64,000 bases of DNA from Nitrospirota bacterium (GTDB lineage: Bacteria; Nitrospirota; Nitrospiria; Nitrospirales; UBA8639), in assembly GCA_003695915.1 (NCBI GenBank), contig RFGF01000127.1, positions 1 through 64,000 of the forward strand. The letters run 5' to 3'. The notes beneath the pieces were generated by a model. The model was not told where the DNA came from. It was given only the letters and a program-made list of their open reading frames with translations, and did no database searches. Below are positions 44,736 through 54,291 of the stretch, in pieces. The position numbers and the translations under genes are program-made. Position 1 is the first letter of the stretch. Each line of letters starts with the position of its first letter.

Positions 44736-46498
44736 TGCATACTCACGTTCAATGCGGTGGGAGCCTTCGCTTCGATTCGGACACGAACTATCTTTGGCGG
44801 AGCAGGGGCCACATGCAAATGCTGGAGCGCACGTTCGGCAATTCTCCGAAAGACCGGTGCCGCGACCACCCCGCCGGCCGTCTCTCCTTGCGGTTCGTCG
44901 AGCATCACCAAGATCACCAACCGAGGATCATGAGCTGGAACAAAGCCGATAAACGAGGCGATTAAGTTGGTCCACGAATAGCGTCCGGTGGTGCGATCAT
45001 ATTTTTGTGCCGTGCCCGTTTTGCCAGCAACAGGATACGCTTCCAACCACGCACGCCTTCCCGTCCCTTCGCGCACCACGCTTTCCAGCATCCTCGTCAC
45101 AATCTGACTGGTCGTATGCGAGATGGCCATGCGCTTCTCCCATGTGGGTCGTCCTGACTGAGGCTGTCCCAGCATATCGGTCATCTGCGAGACGACAAAG
45201 GGGGTGACCACCCAACCACCATTGGCTATCGCCGCTATGGCCCGAATCATTTGAAGGGGGGTGACGCCGATTTCCTGGCCGATGGCGATGGAGGCCAACG
45301 TGCGCTGACTCCAGTGAGCCGGTTGTTTCAAAATTCCTCGCGATTCGCCGGGAAGATCGATCTGCGTTTTCTCTCCGAATCCAAACTTCCGCACATATGA
45401 CCAGACGCGTTGCGCTCCCAGTGCATGGGCCGTTTTAATCATCGCCACATTGCTGGACCGCGCAAACGCTTCGGTCATCGTGACCCACCCGAGTCGGGCT
45501 GGATCTCGAACCACCGTTCCGGCAATCTTCATCCGTCCTTCACCACAATAGATCACGGTTTCCGGTGTGAGCAGCTTTTCCTCCAGTGCCGCCGCAACGA
45601 TGATCGTTTTGAAGGTGGAACCCGGTTCATAGGGATCGGTAATCGCGCGGTTCCTCCACTCCGCCGGCCTCAAGCCGCTGACGTTATTCGGATCAAAAGT
45701 TGGTTGCACAGCCCATGCCAACATGGCCCCAGTGAACGGTTCCATCACCAGCGCTATGCCACGCCGGGCACGCGTGCGTTGTACGGCCGCTTGGAGTTCT
45801 TGTTCTACAATATACTGGATGACTTCATCGATGGTGAGCGTCAATCGATACCCTTGTCGAGAATAGCGGCCATTCGACCTCGTCAAAGAAATGACAGCTC
45901 CATGTCCATCGCGATCAAGTTGCAAACGAAGCGGACTGCCTCTGAGCAGTGCGTCGTATTGAAATTCCAGTCCCTCGCGGCCTCGAGTCTCCGCCCCGAC
46001 AAATCCTAAGAGATGAGAAAGAAATGGGCCTTTGGGATACACTCGATCCGGATCCAACCGCACGTGGAGTCCTTCGATTCCCAGTGCACGGACCGCGCGC
46101 GCTTCGGTTTCGCTGAGCTCCTCTTTGACTTTGATCCACTTCCGTTTTTGTTGCAGAAGGGCAACGAGGTGATCGGCCGGCAGATGAATAAGCGGAGCGA
46201 GACGCCGTGCCACGGCTTGCGGCTTTTCGATGACCGAGGGCCTGGCATACAACGCGGGCTTTTCCACCGTGAGAGCTAGCGGCGATCCCCCACGATCGAC
46301 GATCATTCCGCGGGTGGGCACCAACTCGATCGATCGATGGTGTTGCCGATCCGCCCAATCAGCCAGCGATTTCGCCTCGAGAACATGTAAAAATACGAGA
46401 CGAATGAAGATCGCTCCAAAAAGGACCAAGAAGCCACAGGCGACTACGCGATTTCGAGAACGATTGGGCCGATCATGGAACGAGCAATTACGCTTCAT
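44732..46498 (-). CDS. ftsI: Septal peptidoglycan transpeptidase FtsI (PBP3)
   Basis: A 588-residue class B penicillin-binding protein. Short cytoplasmic tail, TM at about 18-40, a pedestal domain beginning LVPTRGMIVDRGGSPLAL, then the transpeptidase domain with the nucleophile motif STFK in YEPGSTFKTI, SSN in FARSSNVAMIK and KTGT in AGKTGTAQKY. The C-terminus has no PASTA repeats. Partners with FtsW. Overlaps murE at its 3' end and ftsL at its 5' end by a few bases. Confidence 0.97.
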   Translation of the reverse strand: MKRNCSFHDRPNRSRNRVVACGFLVLFGAIFIRLVFLHVLEAKSLADWADRQHHRSIELVPTRGMIVDRGGSPLALTVEKPALYARPSVIEKPQAVARRLAPLIHLPADHLVALLQQKRKWIKVKEELSETEARAVRALGIEGLHVRLDPDRVYPKGPFLSHLLGFVGAETRGREGLEFQYDALLRGSPLRLQLDRDGHGAVISLTRSNGRYSRQGYRLTLTIDEVIQYIVEQELQAAVQRTRARRGIALVMEPFTGAMLAWAVQPTFDPNNVSGLRPAEWRNRAITDPYEPGSTFKTIIVAAALEEKLLTPETVIYCGEGRMKIAGTVVRDPARLGWVTMTEAFARSSNVAMIKTAHALGAQRVWSYVRKFGFGEKTQIDLPGESRGILKQPAHWSQRTLASIAIGQEIGVTPLQMIRAIAAIANGGWVVTPFVVSQMTDMLGQPQSGRPTWEKRMAISHTTSQIVTRMLESVVREGTGRRAWLEAYPVAGKTGTAQKYDRTTGRYSWTNLIASFIGFVPAHDPRLVILVMLDEPQGETAGGVVAAPVFRRIAERALQHLHVAPAPPKIVRVRIEAKAPTALNVSMQ

Positions 46499-46830
46499 GG
46501 ATTCTCCGGCCGCTTGGCAAGTTGAATGCGATCAAAAGGTGCAGCCGGTTCGTCGGATGACGGAGGCTCCACAGCAACCACCACGATCTGGCCCTCACGG
46601 GGGATCACCAATCCCAATTGTTCCTGCGCTCGCTTGGCGATGCGTTGGGGAGCAGTCAATTGCGAGAATTGCATCTGCAGTCCTTCATACTCCCGCTCCA
46701 GGGCAGCTTTGCGTTTCGTCAGTTTTTCCAGCTCATATCCGGCAAGTACCAAATCAATCCGTATCCACACGTAAGCCAGACACAGGCATCCGAAGATGAT
46801 CAACGCCATCCACTTCATGGATGTGTTCAT
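46495..46830 (-). CDS. ftsL: Cell division protein FtsL
   Basis: A 111-residue bitopic protein: TM at about residues 6-27 followed by a heptad coiled coil (LEKLTKRKAALEREYEGLQMQFSQL) and the family motif ApxRIxKxAxExLGL (APQRIAKRAQEQLGLVIP). FtsL bridges FtsQ and FtsB to FtsW/FtsI. A GTG at 46839 overlapping the rsmH stop is an alternative start, but ATG 46830 gives the usual short N-terminus. Identified mainly by position and the LGL motif. Confidence 0.88.
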   Translation of the reverse strand: MNTSMKWMALIIFGCLCLAYVWIRIDLVLAGYELEKLTKRKAALEREYEGLQMQFSQLTAPQRIAKRAQEQLGLVIPREGQIVVVAVEPPSSDEPAAPFDRIQLAKRPENP

Positions 46831-46835
46831 ACGGA

Positions 46836-47786
46836 TCACACCTTCTCCCCCACACGCTCGGCTACTCGGAGTTTTGCACTTCGAGCACGGGGGTTTGTCA
46901 TAGACTCTTCCCGATCAGGGCGAGATGGCTTCTTCGTCAAGATGGATAGACGAGGATGGGGTCCGGAGGACAGGGCACGAAACGTTTGCTTGACAATCCG
47001 GTCTTCAAGCGAGTGAAACGATATCACGCAGATTCTTCCCCCGGGTTCTAACATTTCCACGGCTGCAGGCAGAGCTGCGCTTAGCTCGTCCAATTCCTGA
47101 TTGACTAAAATGCGTAGAGCCTGAAACGTTCGAGTGGCACAGTGAATGCGGCTATAACGATACGACGTCGGAACCGATTGCTCAATGAGTGTCGCCAGCT
47201 GCGTGGTTGTGCGAATAGGGTGTCGATGTCGAGCTCGGACAATCGCGCGGGCAATCCGCCTGGCATAACGTTCTTCTCCATAGATCCGCAAGCACGCCTG
47301 AAGGGCATCCTCGTTGAGTTGCTCGAGCAGATCTGCTGCTGTCGGTCCCTGTGTAGGATCCATTCGCATATCGAGCGGTCCTTCCCGTAAAAAACTGAAT
47401 CCTCGCTCAGCGCGGGCAAGTTGAACGGAGGACACTCCGAGATCCATCACAATCCCATAGATTCGACCTTCCCCTTCTTCGCGGACAAGTTCAGGAAGTT
47501 GCGAAAACCGCCCGTGAACGAGTCGAACCCGATCGCCATAAGGGGCCAGCGTCCGCCGGGCAATTTCCAGAACCTGCACATCGCGATCAACGCCGATTAT
47601 TTTCCCTTTTCCTCCACTCTCATCGAGGATACGGGAGGCAAGCAACCCCGTCCCCACTGTACAATCGATGACAATCCATTCGTCTTTTTCGTATAAAGCG
47701 CGAATCCAATGGAGAATTTCTTTGGCGAGAACGGGGACATGACTATCTTTTTCGACTGGCAAATCACTTTTGGGAAATGCTACCAT
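46836..47786 (-). CDS. rsmH: 16S rRNA (cytosine1402-N4)-methyltransferase
   Basis: A 316-residue enzyme (formerly MraW) methylating C1402 in the ribosomal P site. SHVPVLAKEIL at the N-terminus, SAM motif DCTVGTGLLASRIL, DLGVSSVQLARAERGFSF and ISFHSLEDRIVK are diagnostic. It is the first gene of the dcw cluster; mraZ, which usually precedes it, is absent. A promoter lies almost on top of its start codon. Confidence 0.97.
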   Translation of the reverse strand: MVAFPKSDLPVEKDSHVPVLAKEILHWIRALYEKDEWIVIDCTVGTGLLASRILDESGGKGKIIGVDRDVQVLEIARRTLAPYGDRVRLVHGRFSQLPELVREEGEGRIYGIVMDLGVSSVQLARAERGFSFLREGPLDMRMDPTQGPTAADLLEQLNEDALQACLRIYGEERYARRIARAIVRARHRHPIRTTTQLATLIEQSVPTSYRYSRIHCATRTFQALRILVNQELDELSAALPAAVEMLEPGGRICVISFHSLEDRIVKQTFRALSSGPHPRLSILTKKPSRPDREESMTNPRARSAKLRVAERVGEKV

Positions 47787-47807
47787 TTTTTGTCACGTTC
47801 ACCCACC

Positions 47808-47835
47808 AGTATACATTGCTCCTTCCCGAAGTCAA
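47808..47835 (-). promoter_or_regulatory. Strong putative promoter of the dcw cluster
   Basis: Minus strand: -35 TTGACT (47830-47835), 16-bp spacer, -10 TATACT (47808-47813) with TG immediately upstream. The predicted transcription start, around 47801, is only about 15 nt from the rsmH ATG at 47786, so the leader would be very short. No mraZ-type GGG(T/A)G repeat operator is evident to me, in keeping with the lack of mraZ. The 296 bp back to asnS hold no gene. Confidence 0.7.
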
Positions 47836-48082
47836 GAGAAATGTCTAGTCTCTGATCAACGAATGTTCGTGTATGATCCGAGGCAGGCAATACCGTGTGT
47901 AACCGTCGATGATCATCGCAACATCGCGGAGATCGGTGCCCAGTCTATTTTGGCACGAGCGTCAAAATCCTGACGCAATCTTGCAGCACCCGCACAACAC
48001 GCAACGAAGAGCTGACGACGCCGATTTCTTCGACCAGTGAACATCCCCGAGAGACACAGAGTGGCCGTGTCAAGCTTTTGGA

Positions 48083-49387
48083 TTAAGGATAAAGTCGATA
48101 CAACATCCTAGGGAAGGGAATGGTTTCGCGGACATGGTCGAGCCCACATATCCATGCAACCACGCGCTCGATTCCCATACCGAAGCCCGCGTGCGGAACC
48201 GTTCCATATTTTCGAAGATCGAGGTACCACCGAAAAGCCTCTTCAGACAGTCCATGCTCTCGCAATCGCTCCTGTAACTTTTCGTATTCGTGAATCCGCT
48301 GCCCCCCTCCGATGATTTCACCATAGCCCTCGGGAGCCAGCATATCCATACACAACGCCAGATCAGGCTGCACCGGATCCGTTTGCATATAAAAAGCTTT
48401 CAAGGCAGCTGGATATCGGTGGACAATGATCGGCTTGGCGAACGCCCGCGAAAGTACCGTTTCTTCATCTCCACCAAAATCATCGCCATAGGCAATCGAG
48501 ACCTGCTTGGCCTGGAGCAGTTGGACCGCCTCTTCGTATGTCAGACGCGGGAACGGCGGAACCACAGCTTCCAACGCAGCAATATCGCGTTCCAATGTTT
48601 GGAGCTCCGCGCGTCGATGCGTCAGGACGCGATGGACAATGATCGTCACCAATTCTTCGGCCAAATCCATCACATCGGCGAGCTCGGCAAATGCGAGTTC
48701 GGGCTCGACCATCCAAAATTCCATCAAATGCCGCCGAGTCTTTGATTTTTCGGCACGAAAAGTTGGTCCAAAACAGTAGACCTTTCCAAATGCCATCGCT
48801 GCCGCTTCTCCGTAGAGTTGCCCGCTTTGGGTTAAATAGGCCTGTTGATCGAAGTATTGCGTCTCGAACAATGTGGTGGTGCCTTCGCAGGCATTGGGCG
48901 TAAAAATAGGGGCATCGATCAGTGTGAACCCCCGCTCATCGAAGAAGGTGCGGCAAGTTCGAATGACTTCGTGTCGAATCCGTAGAATCGCTTGTTGGCG
49001 CCGCGATCGGAGCCACAAATGGCGATGGTCCATTAAAAATCCCACGCCGTGCTCTTTCGGTTGAATGGGAAACGGATCCGCTATGTGCACGACATGCAAG
49101 GTCTCCGCTTCCAGCTCATAGCCGCCCGGAGCGCGGGCATCGGCTCGGACCGTGCCGGTCAAGATCAAGGACGATTCCTGGGTCATCTGGCAGGCTTGCG
49201 TAAACTGTGCTTCACCCACCTGCGCTTTGCTGACGATCGCCTGAACATCTCCGGTGCCGTCACGGATCACGAGAAATGCCAGTTTGCCGCTTTTGCGAAG
49301 GTGACGCACCCAACCTCTGAGCGTCACGCGTTGACCGACGAACTTGGCCAAGTGCTCGATCGTGATACAAGGCCGATCAGTCATCAT
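48083..49387 (-). CDS. asnS: Asparaginyl-tRNA synthetase
   Basis: A 434-residue class IIb synthetase. The N-terminal OB-fold anticodon domain begins [26 protein letters not shown]. Class II motif 2 is [26 protein letters not shown] and motif 3 is [12 protein letters not shown]. The residue pattern ([12 protein letters not shown] and the short N-terminal domain) points to AsnRS rather than AspRS. Presence implies direct Asn-tRNA charging. Tandem ATGs follow GGAGG. Divergent from the rhodanese gene. Confidence 0.93.
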   Translation of the reverse strand: MMTDRPCITIEHLAKFVGQRVTLRGWVRHLRKSGKLAFLVIRDGTGDVQAIVSKAQVGEAQFTQACQMTQESSLILTGTVRADARAPGGYELEAETLHVVHIADPFPIQPKEHGVGFLMDHRHLWLRSRRQQAILRIRHEVIRTCRTFFDERGFTLIDAPIFTPNACEGTTTLFETQYFDQQAYLTQSGQLYGEAAAMAFGKVYCFGPTFRAEKSKTRRHLMEFWMVEPELAFAELADVMDLAEELVTIIVHRVLTHRRAELQTLERDIAALEAVVPPFPRLTYEEAVQLLQAKQVSIAYGDDFGGDEETVLSRAFAKPIIVHRYPAALKAFYMQTDPVQPDLALCMDMLAPEGYGEIIGGGQRIHEYEKLQERLREHGLSEEAFRWYLDLRKYGTVPHAGFGMGIERVVAWICGLDHVRETIPFPRMLYRLYP

Positions 49388-49553
49388 ATTCCTCCCTCAC
49401 AATAAAAAGTCGTTCCTTCAAACGGGGCCGGCCTCGGCATCGCCTCAACCGGTCGAACCCCAACGCTGTTCACAGCGAATGTCCCCATGTATTGCGTACG
49501 TTGGCCGCACAAAACAAGACAGATCAGAGACTTCGCTTCCTGCGAGGATTGCG

Positions 49554-49583
49554 TTGACACTCCAAAAAATTGCTAGCTATGAT
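49554..49583 (+). promoter_or_regulatory. Putative sigma-70 promoter for the rhodanese gene
   Basis: TTGACA (49554-49559) and TATGAT (49578-49583) are separated by 18 bp. Transcription would begin about 49590, leaving a 25-nt leader that contains GAGGAGG just before the ATG. Confidence 0.65.
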
Positions 49584-49614
49584 TAAATGCATCATCATAC
49601 GAGGAGGTCAGTCG

Positions 49615-49935
49615 ATGAGTTTTACGATTACCGTGCGAGAATTAAAAGAACGGCTGGATAAAGGCGATAAAATCTTGTTGCTGGATGTGCGTGAACCCCA
49701 TGAACACTCATTGGCGAAAATCGAGGGGTCGGTTTTGATTCCATTGGGCGAGTTGCCCCATGCATTGAACCGTCTCGACCCACAAGCGGAAATTGTCGCC
49801 TATTGCCATCGAGGCATGCGCAGTGCGGATGCTGTCGGGTTTTTACTTCAACAGGGATTTACGAACGTCAAAAATCTGATCGGCGGGATCGATGCCTGGT
49901 CCGTGGAGATTGATCCGACTGTTCCTCGCTACTAG
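49615..49935 (+). CDS. Rhodanese-like sulfurtransferase domain protein
   Basis: A single-domain rhodanese of 106 residues. LLLDVREPHEHSLAKIEGSVLIPL is the CH2A-type N-terminal motif, and the active-site loop is CHRGMRS with Cys64 as nucleophile. No signal peptide, so cytoplasmic; it probably carries persulfide sulfur, but acceptor unknown. The start ATG is fixed by GAGGAGG. It stands alone between asnS (divergent) and the epimerase (convergent). Confidence 0.93.
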   Translation: MSFTITVRELKERLDKGDKILLLDVREPHEHSLAKIEGSVLIPLGELPHALNRLDPQAEIVAYCHRGMRSADAVGFLLQQGFTNVKNLIGGIDAWSVEIDPTVPRY

Positions 49936-49961
49936 CCACTATCCGTTGAGCAGGACCGATG

Positions 49962-49977
49962 AAGTCGTCGACGACTT
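49962..49977. repeat. 16-bp perfect palindrome between convergent genes
   Basis: AAGTCGTCGACGACTT is a perfect palindrome touching the stop codon of the epimerase gene and 26 bp after the rhodanese stop. It could fold into a 6-bp hairpin with a TCGA loop on either transcript. A following T-run is lacking, so a terminator role is uncertain. Confidence 0.45.
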
Positions 49978-50896
49978 ACCGGGTCGATCGAAAATACTCA
50001 ACGGTACGACGGAGACCTTCGTGAAACGAGATTTGGGGCTCCCAGCCGAATTGTTCACGCATTCTGGTGATATCCAACACGCTGCGTAACTGCTCGCCTT
50101 TTTTGGCGGGACCGTGGAGCTCCTTACACGATGAGCCGGTCAAGCGCTTGAGTTCCTGAAAACACTCGTTGATGCTCGTTTCGCATCCCGTGCCGACATT
50201 AAAGATTCCTTGCACACCTGGCTCCAAGGTCGTTAGCAGCGCCTCGACCACATCATCCACATAGATAAAATCTCTCGTCTGTTTCCCCGTTCCATTGATC
50301 ACGGGTTGCTCGCCTTGCAACATTTTCTCGGTAAAAATCGCGACCACCCCGGCTTCGCCATCGCTCGCCTGCCGAGGACCGTACACGTTGCCCAATCGAA
50401 GAGAAACGGTGTCGATCCCCACGACGTGGGCATAGTACGCCAAATACTTTTCCCCGGCGAGTTTGCTGATCCCGTAGGGCGACAGCGGTTCCGTAGGATG
50501 AGTCTCCGGTGCCGGAAACATCTGTTGTTCACCGTAGATCGCCCCTCCCGAGGATGCGAACACCACTTTCCGAGCGCCATATTCCACTGCTCGCGCCAAG
50601 ACGTTGAGCGTACCCAGAATATTGACGCTGGCATCGTAGGCCGGATCTTCCGTCGACCGGCGCACATCGATCTGGGCGGCCAGATGCACCAAGACGGTCG
50701 GGCGTTCCGAACGAAACACCCGATGGATCGACGGACGCTGAATATCCATTTTATACAATCGGGCATTCCGATGAACATTTTTCCGCTTTCCTGTGGACAG
50801 ATTATCAATGACGGCGACCCGATGGCCTTCCTGGATCAAACGATCGACGACGTGCGATCCAATGAACCCTGCTCCTCCCGTCACGACGATTTTCAT
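49976..50896 (-). CDS. NAD-dependent nucleotide-sugar epimerase/dehydratase
   Basis: A 306-residue extended SDR of the UDP-glucose 4-epimerase group. TGGAGFIGSHVVDRL is the NAD-binding loop at 6-20, SSGGAIYG holds the catalytic Ser, and YGISK is the Tyr-Lys pair. DFIYVDDVVEALL and the C-terminal GWEP-x-ISFHEGLRRT are typical. It may make UDP-galactose or a related sugar for the cell envelope; the substrate cannot be fixed. Start overlaps the tlyA stop by four bases (ATGA), so co-translation is likely. Confidence 0.92.
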   Translation of the reverse strand: MKIVVTGGAGFIGSHVVDRLIQEGHRVAVIDNLSTGKRKNVHRNARLYKMDIQRPSIHRVFRSERPTVLVHLAAQIDVRRSTEDPAYDASVNILGTLNVLARAVEYGARKVVFASSGGAIYGEQQMFPAPETHPTEPLSPYGISKLAGEKYLAYYAHVVGIDTVSLRLGNVYGPRQASDGEAGVVAIFTEKMLQGEQPVINGTGKQTRDFIYVDDVVEALLTTLEPGVQGIFNVGTGCETSINECFQELKRLTGSSCKELHGPAKKGEQLRSVLDITRMREQFGWEPQISFHEGLRRTVEYFRSTR

Positions 50897-51759
50897 AAAC
50901 CGTTCTCCTGTTCATGGCTGTTTGGTCCGCACGACGGAAACGTCTGGCGGCGACACTCCCCCCGATTTTCGACCGTTTGTCCCCAACGAAATCCTATCAG
51001 AAATTCTCGGTTCCCTTTTCGACCGCGGACCGGTGATTCGATCACCCCGAGACAGCGTAATCCGATCGATTCGCCAAAGCTTTTGACCTGCTCCACCGCA
51101 TCATGGCGCAAGCGATCATTTCGAACGATGCCGCCTCGCCCTACCTGTTCTTTTCCGACCTCAAATTGCGGCTTGACGAGGGCAACGACGATGGCGTGCG
51201 AAGCCAAGAAGTTCGTGATACAGGGCAAGACCAATCGCAGCGAAATAAACGAGACGTCGACAACCGCAACGTCGATCGGGTCCGGAATCGCTTGCGGCGA
51301 AAGATGCCGAATATTGCATCGCTCGAGCACGATCACACGCGGATCTTCTCGAAGTTTCCAGTCCAACTGTCCGTACCCGACATCGATGGCATAGACGCGA
51401 ACGGCTCCGTATTGGAGCAGACAATCCGTAAATCCGCCCGTGGAGGCTCCCACATCCATTGCCGTCGCTCCTCGACAGGTGACAGGGAACACATCGAGTG
51501 CTGCCGCCAATTTCTCTCCAGCCCGACTGACAAACCGTGGCTGGGTCAGCACACGGATTTGTGCGTGTCGGTCTACCAGCTTTCCGCACTTATCTACCGT
51601 GTGTCCTTCGATCTGCACCCATCCAGCGAGAATCAAACGATGGGCCTGCTCTCGACTGTCCACAAGTCCTCTCGAAACCAGCAACACATCGAGACGGGAC
51701 TTTGAGCGGCTGGACCTCGGCGATAGAGCTGTCCGAATCATTGTTGGGGTTGGAACCAC
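50893..51759 (-). CDS. tlyA: TlyA family rRNA (cytidine-2'-O)-methyltransferase
   Basis: A 288-residue protein with an N-terminal S4 RNA-binding domain (SRLDVLLVSRGLVDSREQAHRLILAG) and an FtsJ-like SAM methyltransferase domain (AMDVGASTGGFTDCLLQYGA, then VALVKPQFE). Related TlyA proteins methylate cytidines in 16S or 23S rRNA; older annotations call them haemolysins. An inner ATG seven codons later is an alternative start. Lies between xseB and the epimerase. Confidence 0.92.
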   Translation of the reverse strand: MVPTPTMIRTALSPRSSRSKSRLDVLLVSRGLVDSREQAHRLILAGWVQIEGHTVDKCGKLVDRHAQIRVLTQPRFVSRAGEKLAAALDVFPVTCRGATAMDVGASTGGFTDCLLQYGAVRVYAIDVGYGQLDWKLREDPRVIVLERCNIRHLSPQAIPDPIDVAVVDVSFISLRLVLPCITNFLASHAIVVALVKPQFEVGKEQVGRGGIVRNDRLRHDAVEQVKSFGESIGLRCLGVIESPVRGRKGNREFLIGFRWGQTVENRGECRRQTFPSCGPNSHEQENGL

Positions 51760-51792
51760 GACGGAAAGAGGCTCGACAGCGATCTTCGTCGA

Positions 51793-52035
51793 TCAGCCAT
51801 GAAGTTGATCGTCGTCAATGGAGAGAGCCTGAAGGTGCTTCCGTCCATCTTTATCTTGCACGAGCAGCTCGACTTTGCGCTCGGCGTCATCCAAAATTTT
51901 CAGACATGTCTTGGAAAGCTTAATCCCTTCCTCAAAAATTTTCAGGGATTGATCTAAAGGCAATTCGCCCCGCTCCAATTCCATGACGATCGTTTCCAGC
52001 CGTGCTAATGCATCTTCAAATTTCAATGCTGCCAC
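51793..52035 (-). CDS. xseB: Exodeoxyribonuclease VII small subunit
   Basis: An 80-residue helical protein, KFEDALARLETIVMELERGELPLDQSLKIFEEGI being the family signature. It forms a many-to-one complex with XseA to degrade ssDNA. Located 92 bp downstream of xseA on the same strand. Confidence 0.94.
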   Translation of the reverse strand: MAALKFEDALARLETIVMELERGELPLDQSLKIFEEGIKLSKTCLKILDDAERKVELLVQDKDGRKHLQALSIDDDQLHG

Positions 52036-52127
52036 AATGTCACCCTTTACTGTTGATGTTGGGAACCCAAAGTCTCCAGCCTCCTAAACGTGAGGCTCAT
52101 TATACGCCGAGCGGTGCAGGGGTCAAG

Positions 52128-53471
52128 TCAGGCATCGGAGACAGCTTCGCGAACGGCGCAAATCAAGTGGCCCTGCCCCAGATACGCTTGGACCAAATCT
52201 CCCACATTGACCTCTGCGGCTTTGCGAACCAGCCGGTGATCGGGAAGCGTCTCTACTCGACTGTATCCACGCCTGAGCATGGCGAGGGGGCTCGCCGTCT
52301 GTAATCGTGCAAGTCCCACGTCGGTGCGAGATCGAGCCCCAGCAAGCCGTGCGACCATGATCTCGCGCAGCCGGTGGTGGCGATCATGTACCACCGTTCG
52401 GGCTCGATGAAGCTGGCTGTATGGCCGAGCCAAATACAACCGTGTTTGCCATTCCCGGCATTGGCGATGCTTCATTCCATGCTCATCACGGATCGCGCGC
52501 CGCAACCGCAGATCCAATTCATCGATGCGCTGGCCAAAATGACCCAGCCACACCAATGGATCAGGCAGCATTCGCTGGCTGTGCCAAACCTGTTCACGCA
52601 TCCGCTGAACGGTCAGGCGAACGGCCTGTACCATCCGATCGCGGTAATCGCTCACCCGCCGCCGGAACTCGTCGGCCCTCGGCACGACCACTTCTGCTGC
52701 AGCCGAAGGCGTGGGCGCGCGGTAATCGGCAGCAAAATCCGAAAGCGTGACATCGATTTCATGACCAATAGCTGAAACGATGGGGACCTGCGAGTTCGCA
52801 ATAGCCCGAACCACAGGTTCTTTGTTGAAACACCACAAATCTTCCACGGATCCTCCGCCTCGGGCCACGATCAAGACGTCCAGTTCGTCCAAGGCATTCA
52901 TCGTGCGGATCGCGTCGACGATCTCCGCAGCAGCGCCATCGCCTTGGACTGGAACCGGATGGACCACTACCCGAATCCCAGGCCAGCGACGATGCATAAC
53001 CGTCAGCACATCTCGAATCGCAGCCCCACTGAGCGAAGTCACAATGCCTACTGTCTGTGGGAAGCACGGCAAGGGTCGTTTGCGAGCCGCATCAAACAAC
53101 CCTTCTTGCGTCAATTTGGCCTTCAATTGCTCAAAGGCCAGCTGCAACGCCCCGATCCCTTTAGGCTCCAACGATTCGAGGACCAGTTGATAGTCCCCTC
53201 GTGGCTCATAGACCGTCACCCGGCCATACGCCACCACTTCTAGCCCATCTTGCAACGCAAATGGTATTCCTTGCGCGGCCCCCCGGAAGAGCACCGCCCG
53301 AATCTGACTGGACGCATCTTTCAAAGTAAAATAGTGGTGACCAGAGGCCGGAATGCGCAGGTTAGAAATTTCTCCGGTGATCCAGACACACTCGAAGGAT
53401 CGTTCGAGGGCCGACCGAATTCGATTCGTGAGTTCCGAAACCGTCAGAACACGGGAGGCGAGACCAAACAT
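52128..53471 (-). CDS. xseA: Exodeoxyribonuclease VII large subunit
   Basis: A 447-residue nuclease subunit. N-terminal OB fold: LTVSELTNRIRSALERSFECVWITGEISN and SGHHYFTLKDASSQIRAVLF. Catalytic region: GIVTSLSGAAIRDVL, ARGGGSVEDLWCFN with the likely active-site Asp, and SAIGHEIDVTLSDFAADYRAPTPSAAAE. The C-terminal half is coiled coil. The open frame continues upstream over ymdB; ATG 53471, 16 bp after the ymdB stop, fits the family N-terminus. Confidence 0.95.
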   Translation of the reverse strand: MFGLASRVLTVSELTNRIRSALERSFECVWITGEISNLRIPASGHHYFTLKDASSQIRAVLFRGAAQGIPFALQDGLEVVAYGRVTVYEPRGDYQLVLESLEPKGIGALQLAFEQLKAKLTQEGLFDAARKRPLPCFPQTVGIVTSLSGAAIRDVLTVMHRRWPGIRVVVHPVPVQGDGAAAEIVDAIRTMNALDELDVLIVARGGGSVEDLWCFNKEPVVRAIANSQVPIVSAIGHEIDVTLSDFAADYRAPTPSAAAEVVVPRADEFRRRVSDYRDRMVQAVRLTVQRMREQVWHSQRMLPDPLVWLGHFGQRIDELDLRLRRAIRDEHGMKHRQCREWQTRLYLARPYSQLHRARTVVHDRHHRLREIMVARLAGARSRTDVGLARLQTASPLAMLRRGYSRVETLPDHRLVRKAAEVNVGDLVQAYLGQGHLICAVREAVSDA

Positions 53472-53487
53472 GATGGCATGCGTCGTA

Positions 53488-54267
53488 TTAAGGTTCCAGA
53501 CGAAGACGTTGTATGCTTTTCGCCTTGCCGCTCTGTCCATCGACATCGATCACGACCGCACAGAATATTGCCGGACCGGATGCAACTTCCAAGCGTTTGG
53601 GCATTTGCGTTAAAAATTTTTCAATGGCCATCTCTTTGCGCATTCCGATGACCGAGTCACGCGGGCCGGTCATTCCGATATCCGTCAAATACGCCGTTCC
53701 TTTGGGAAGCAGTTGCTCGTCAGCCGTTTGAACATGCGTGTGCGTTCCGACAACGGCACTCACTTCTCCATCCAGAAAATGTCCCATCGCCATTTTTTCC
53801 GACGTGGTTTCAGCGTGCATATCAACGATGATGGTTTTGGCCACGGCTTTGAGAGCAGCCACTTCGTGTTGCGCCACTCGAAACGGGCAGTCGAGCATTG
53901 GCATAAAAACTCTTCCCATGATTTGCAGGATCCCGATCGGTTCTCCACAGGCCGTTTCCATGACCAGTGCCCCCTGGCCGGGCACTCCCGGCGGGTAATT
54001 GGCAGGACGCAGAATCCGGGAATCGCGCCGGATCAATTCCACGGCCTGTTTTTTGTCCCACGCGTGATTCCCCAGTGTGAGCACCGAAACGCCAGCCTCG
54101 AACATTTCTTCAGCCACTTCAGGGGTGATGCCGAATCCTCCAGCAAGGTTTTCACCATTTCCAACGACGAAATCGATCCCGTGCTGAACGATGAGCTTGG
54201 GCAGCGACCGTATCACTGCTCGGCGTCCCGGCTCCCCGACAATATCGCCAACCACCAAAATTTTCAC
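53488..54267 (-). CDS. YmdB family metallophosphoesterase
   Basis: A 259-residue calcineurin-like phosphoesterase of the TIGR00282/YmdB family. Metal ligands: DIVGEPG (Asp8), VGNGENLAGG, GNHAWDKK and the late THTHVQTAD. In Bacillus YmdB hydrolyses 2',3'-cAMP and influences biofilm versus motility. rny-ymdB adjacency, as here, is widely conserved, suggesting a shared RNA-turnover role. Confidence 0.93.
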   Translation of the reverse strand: MKILVVGDIVGEPGRRAVIRSLPKLIVQHGIDFVVGNGENLAGGFGITPEVAEEMFEAGVSVLTLGNHAWDKKQAVELIRRDSRILRPANYPPGVPGQGALVMETACGEPIGILQIMGRVFMPMLDCPFRVAQHEVAALKAVAKTIIVDMHAETTSEKMAMGHFLDGEVSAVVGTHTHVQTADEQLLPKGTAYLTDIGMTGPRDSVIGMRKEMAIEKFLTQMPKRLEVASGPAIFCAVVIDVDGQSGKAKSIQRLRLEP

Positions 54268-54291
54268 AATGCAGGGCTGTCCTTCTCTTCC

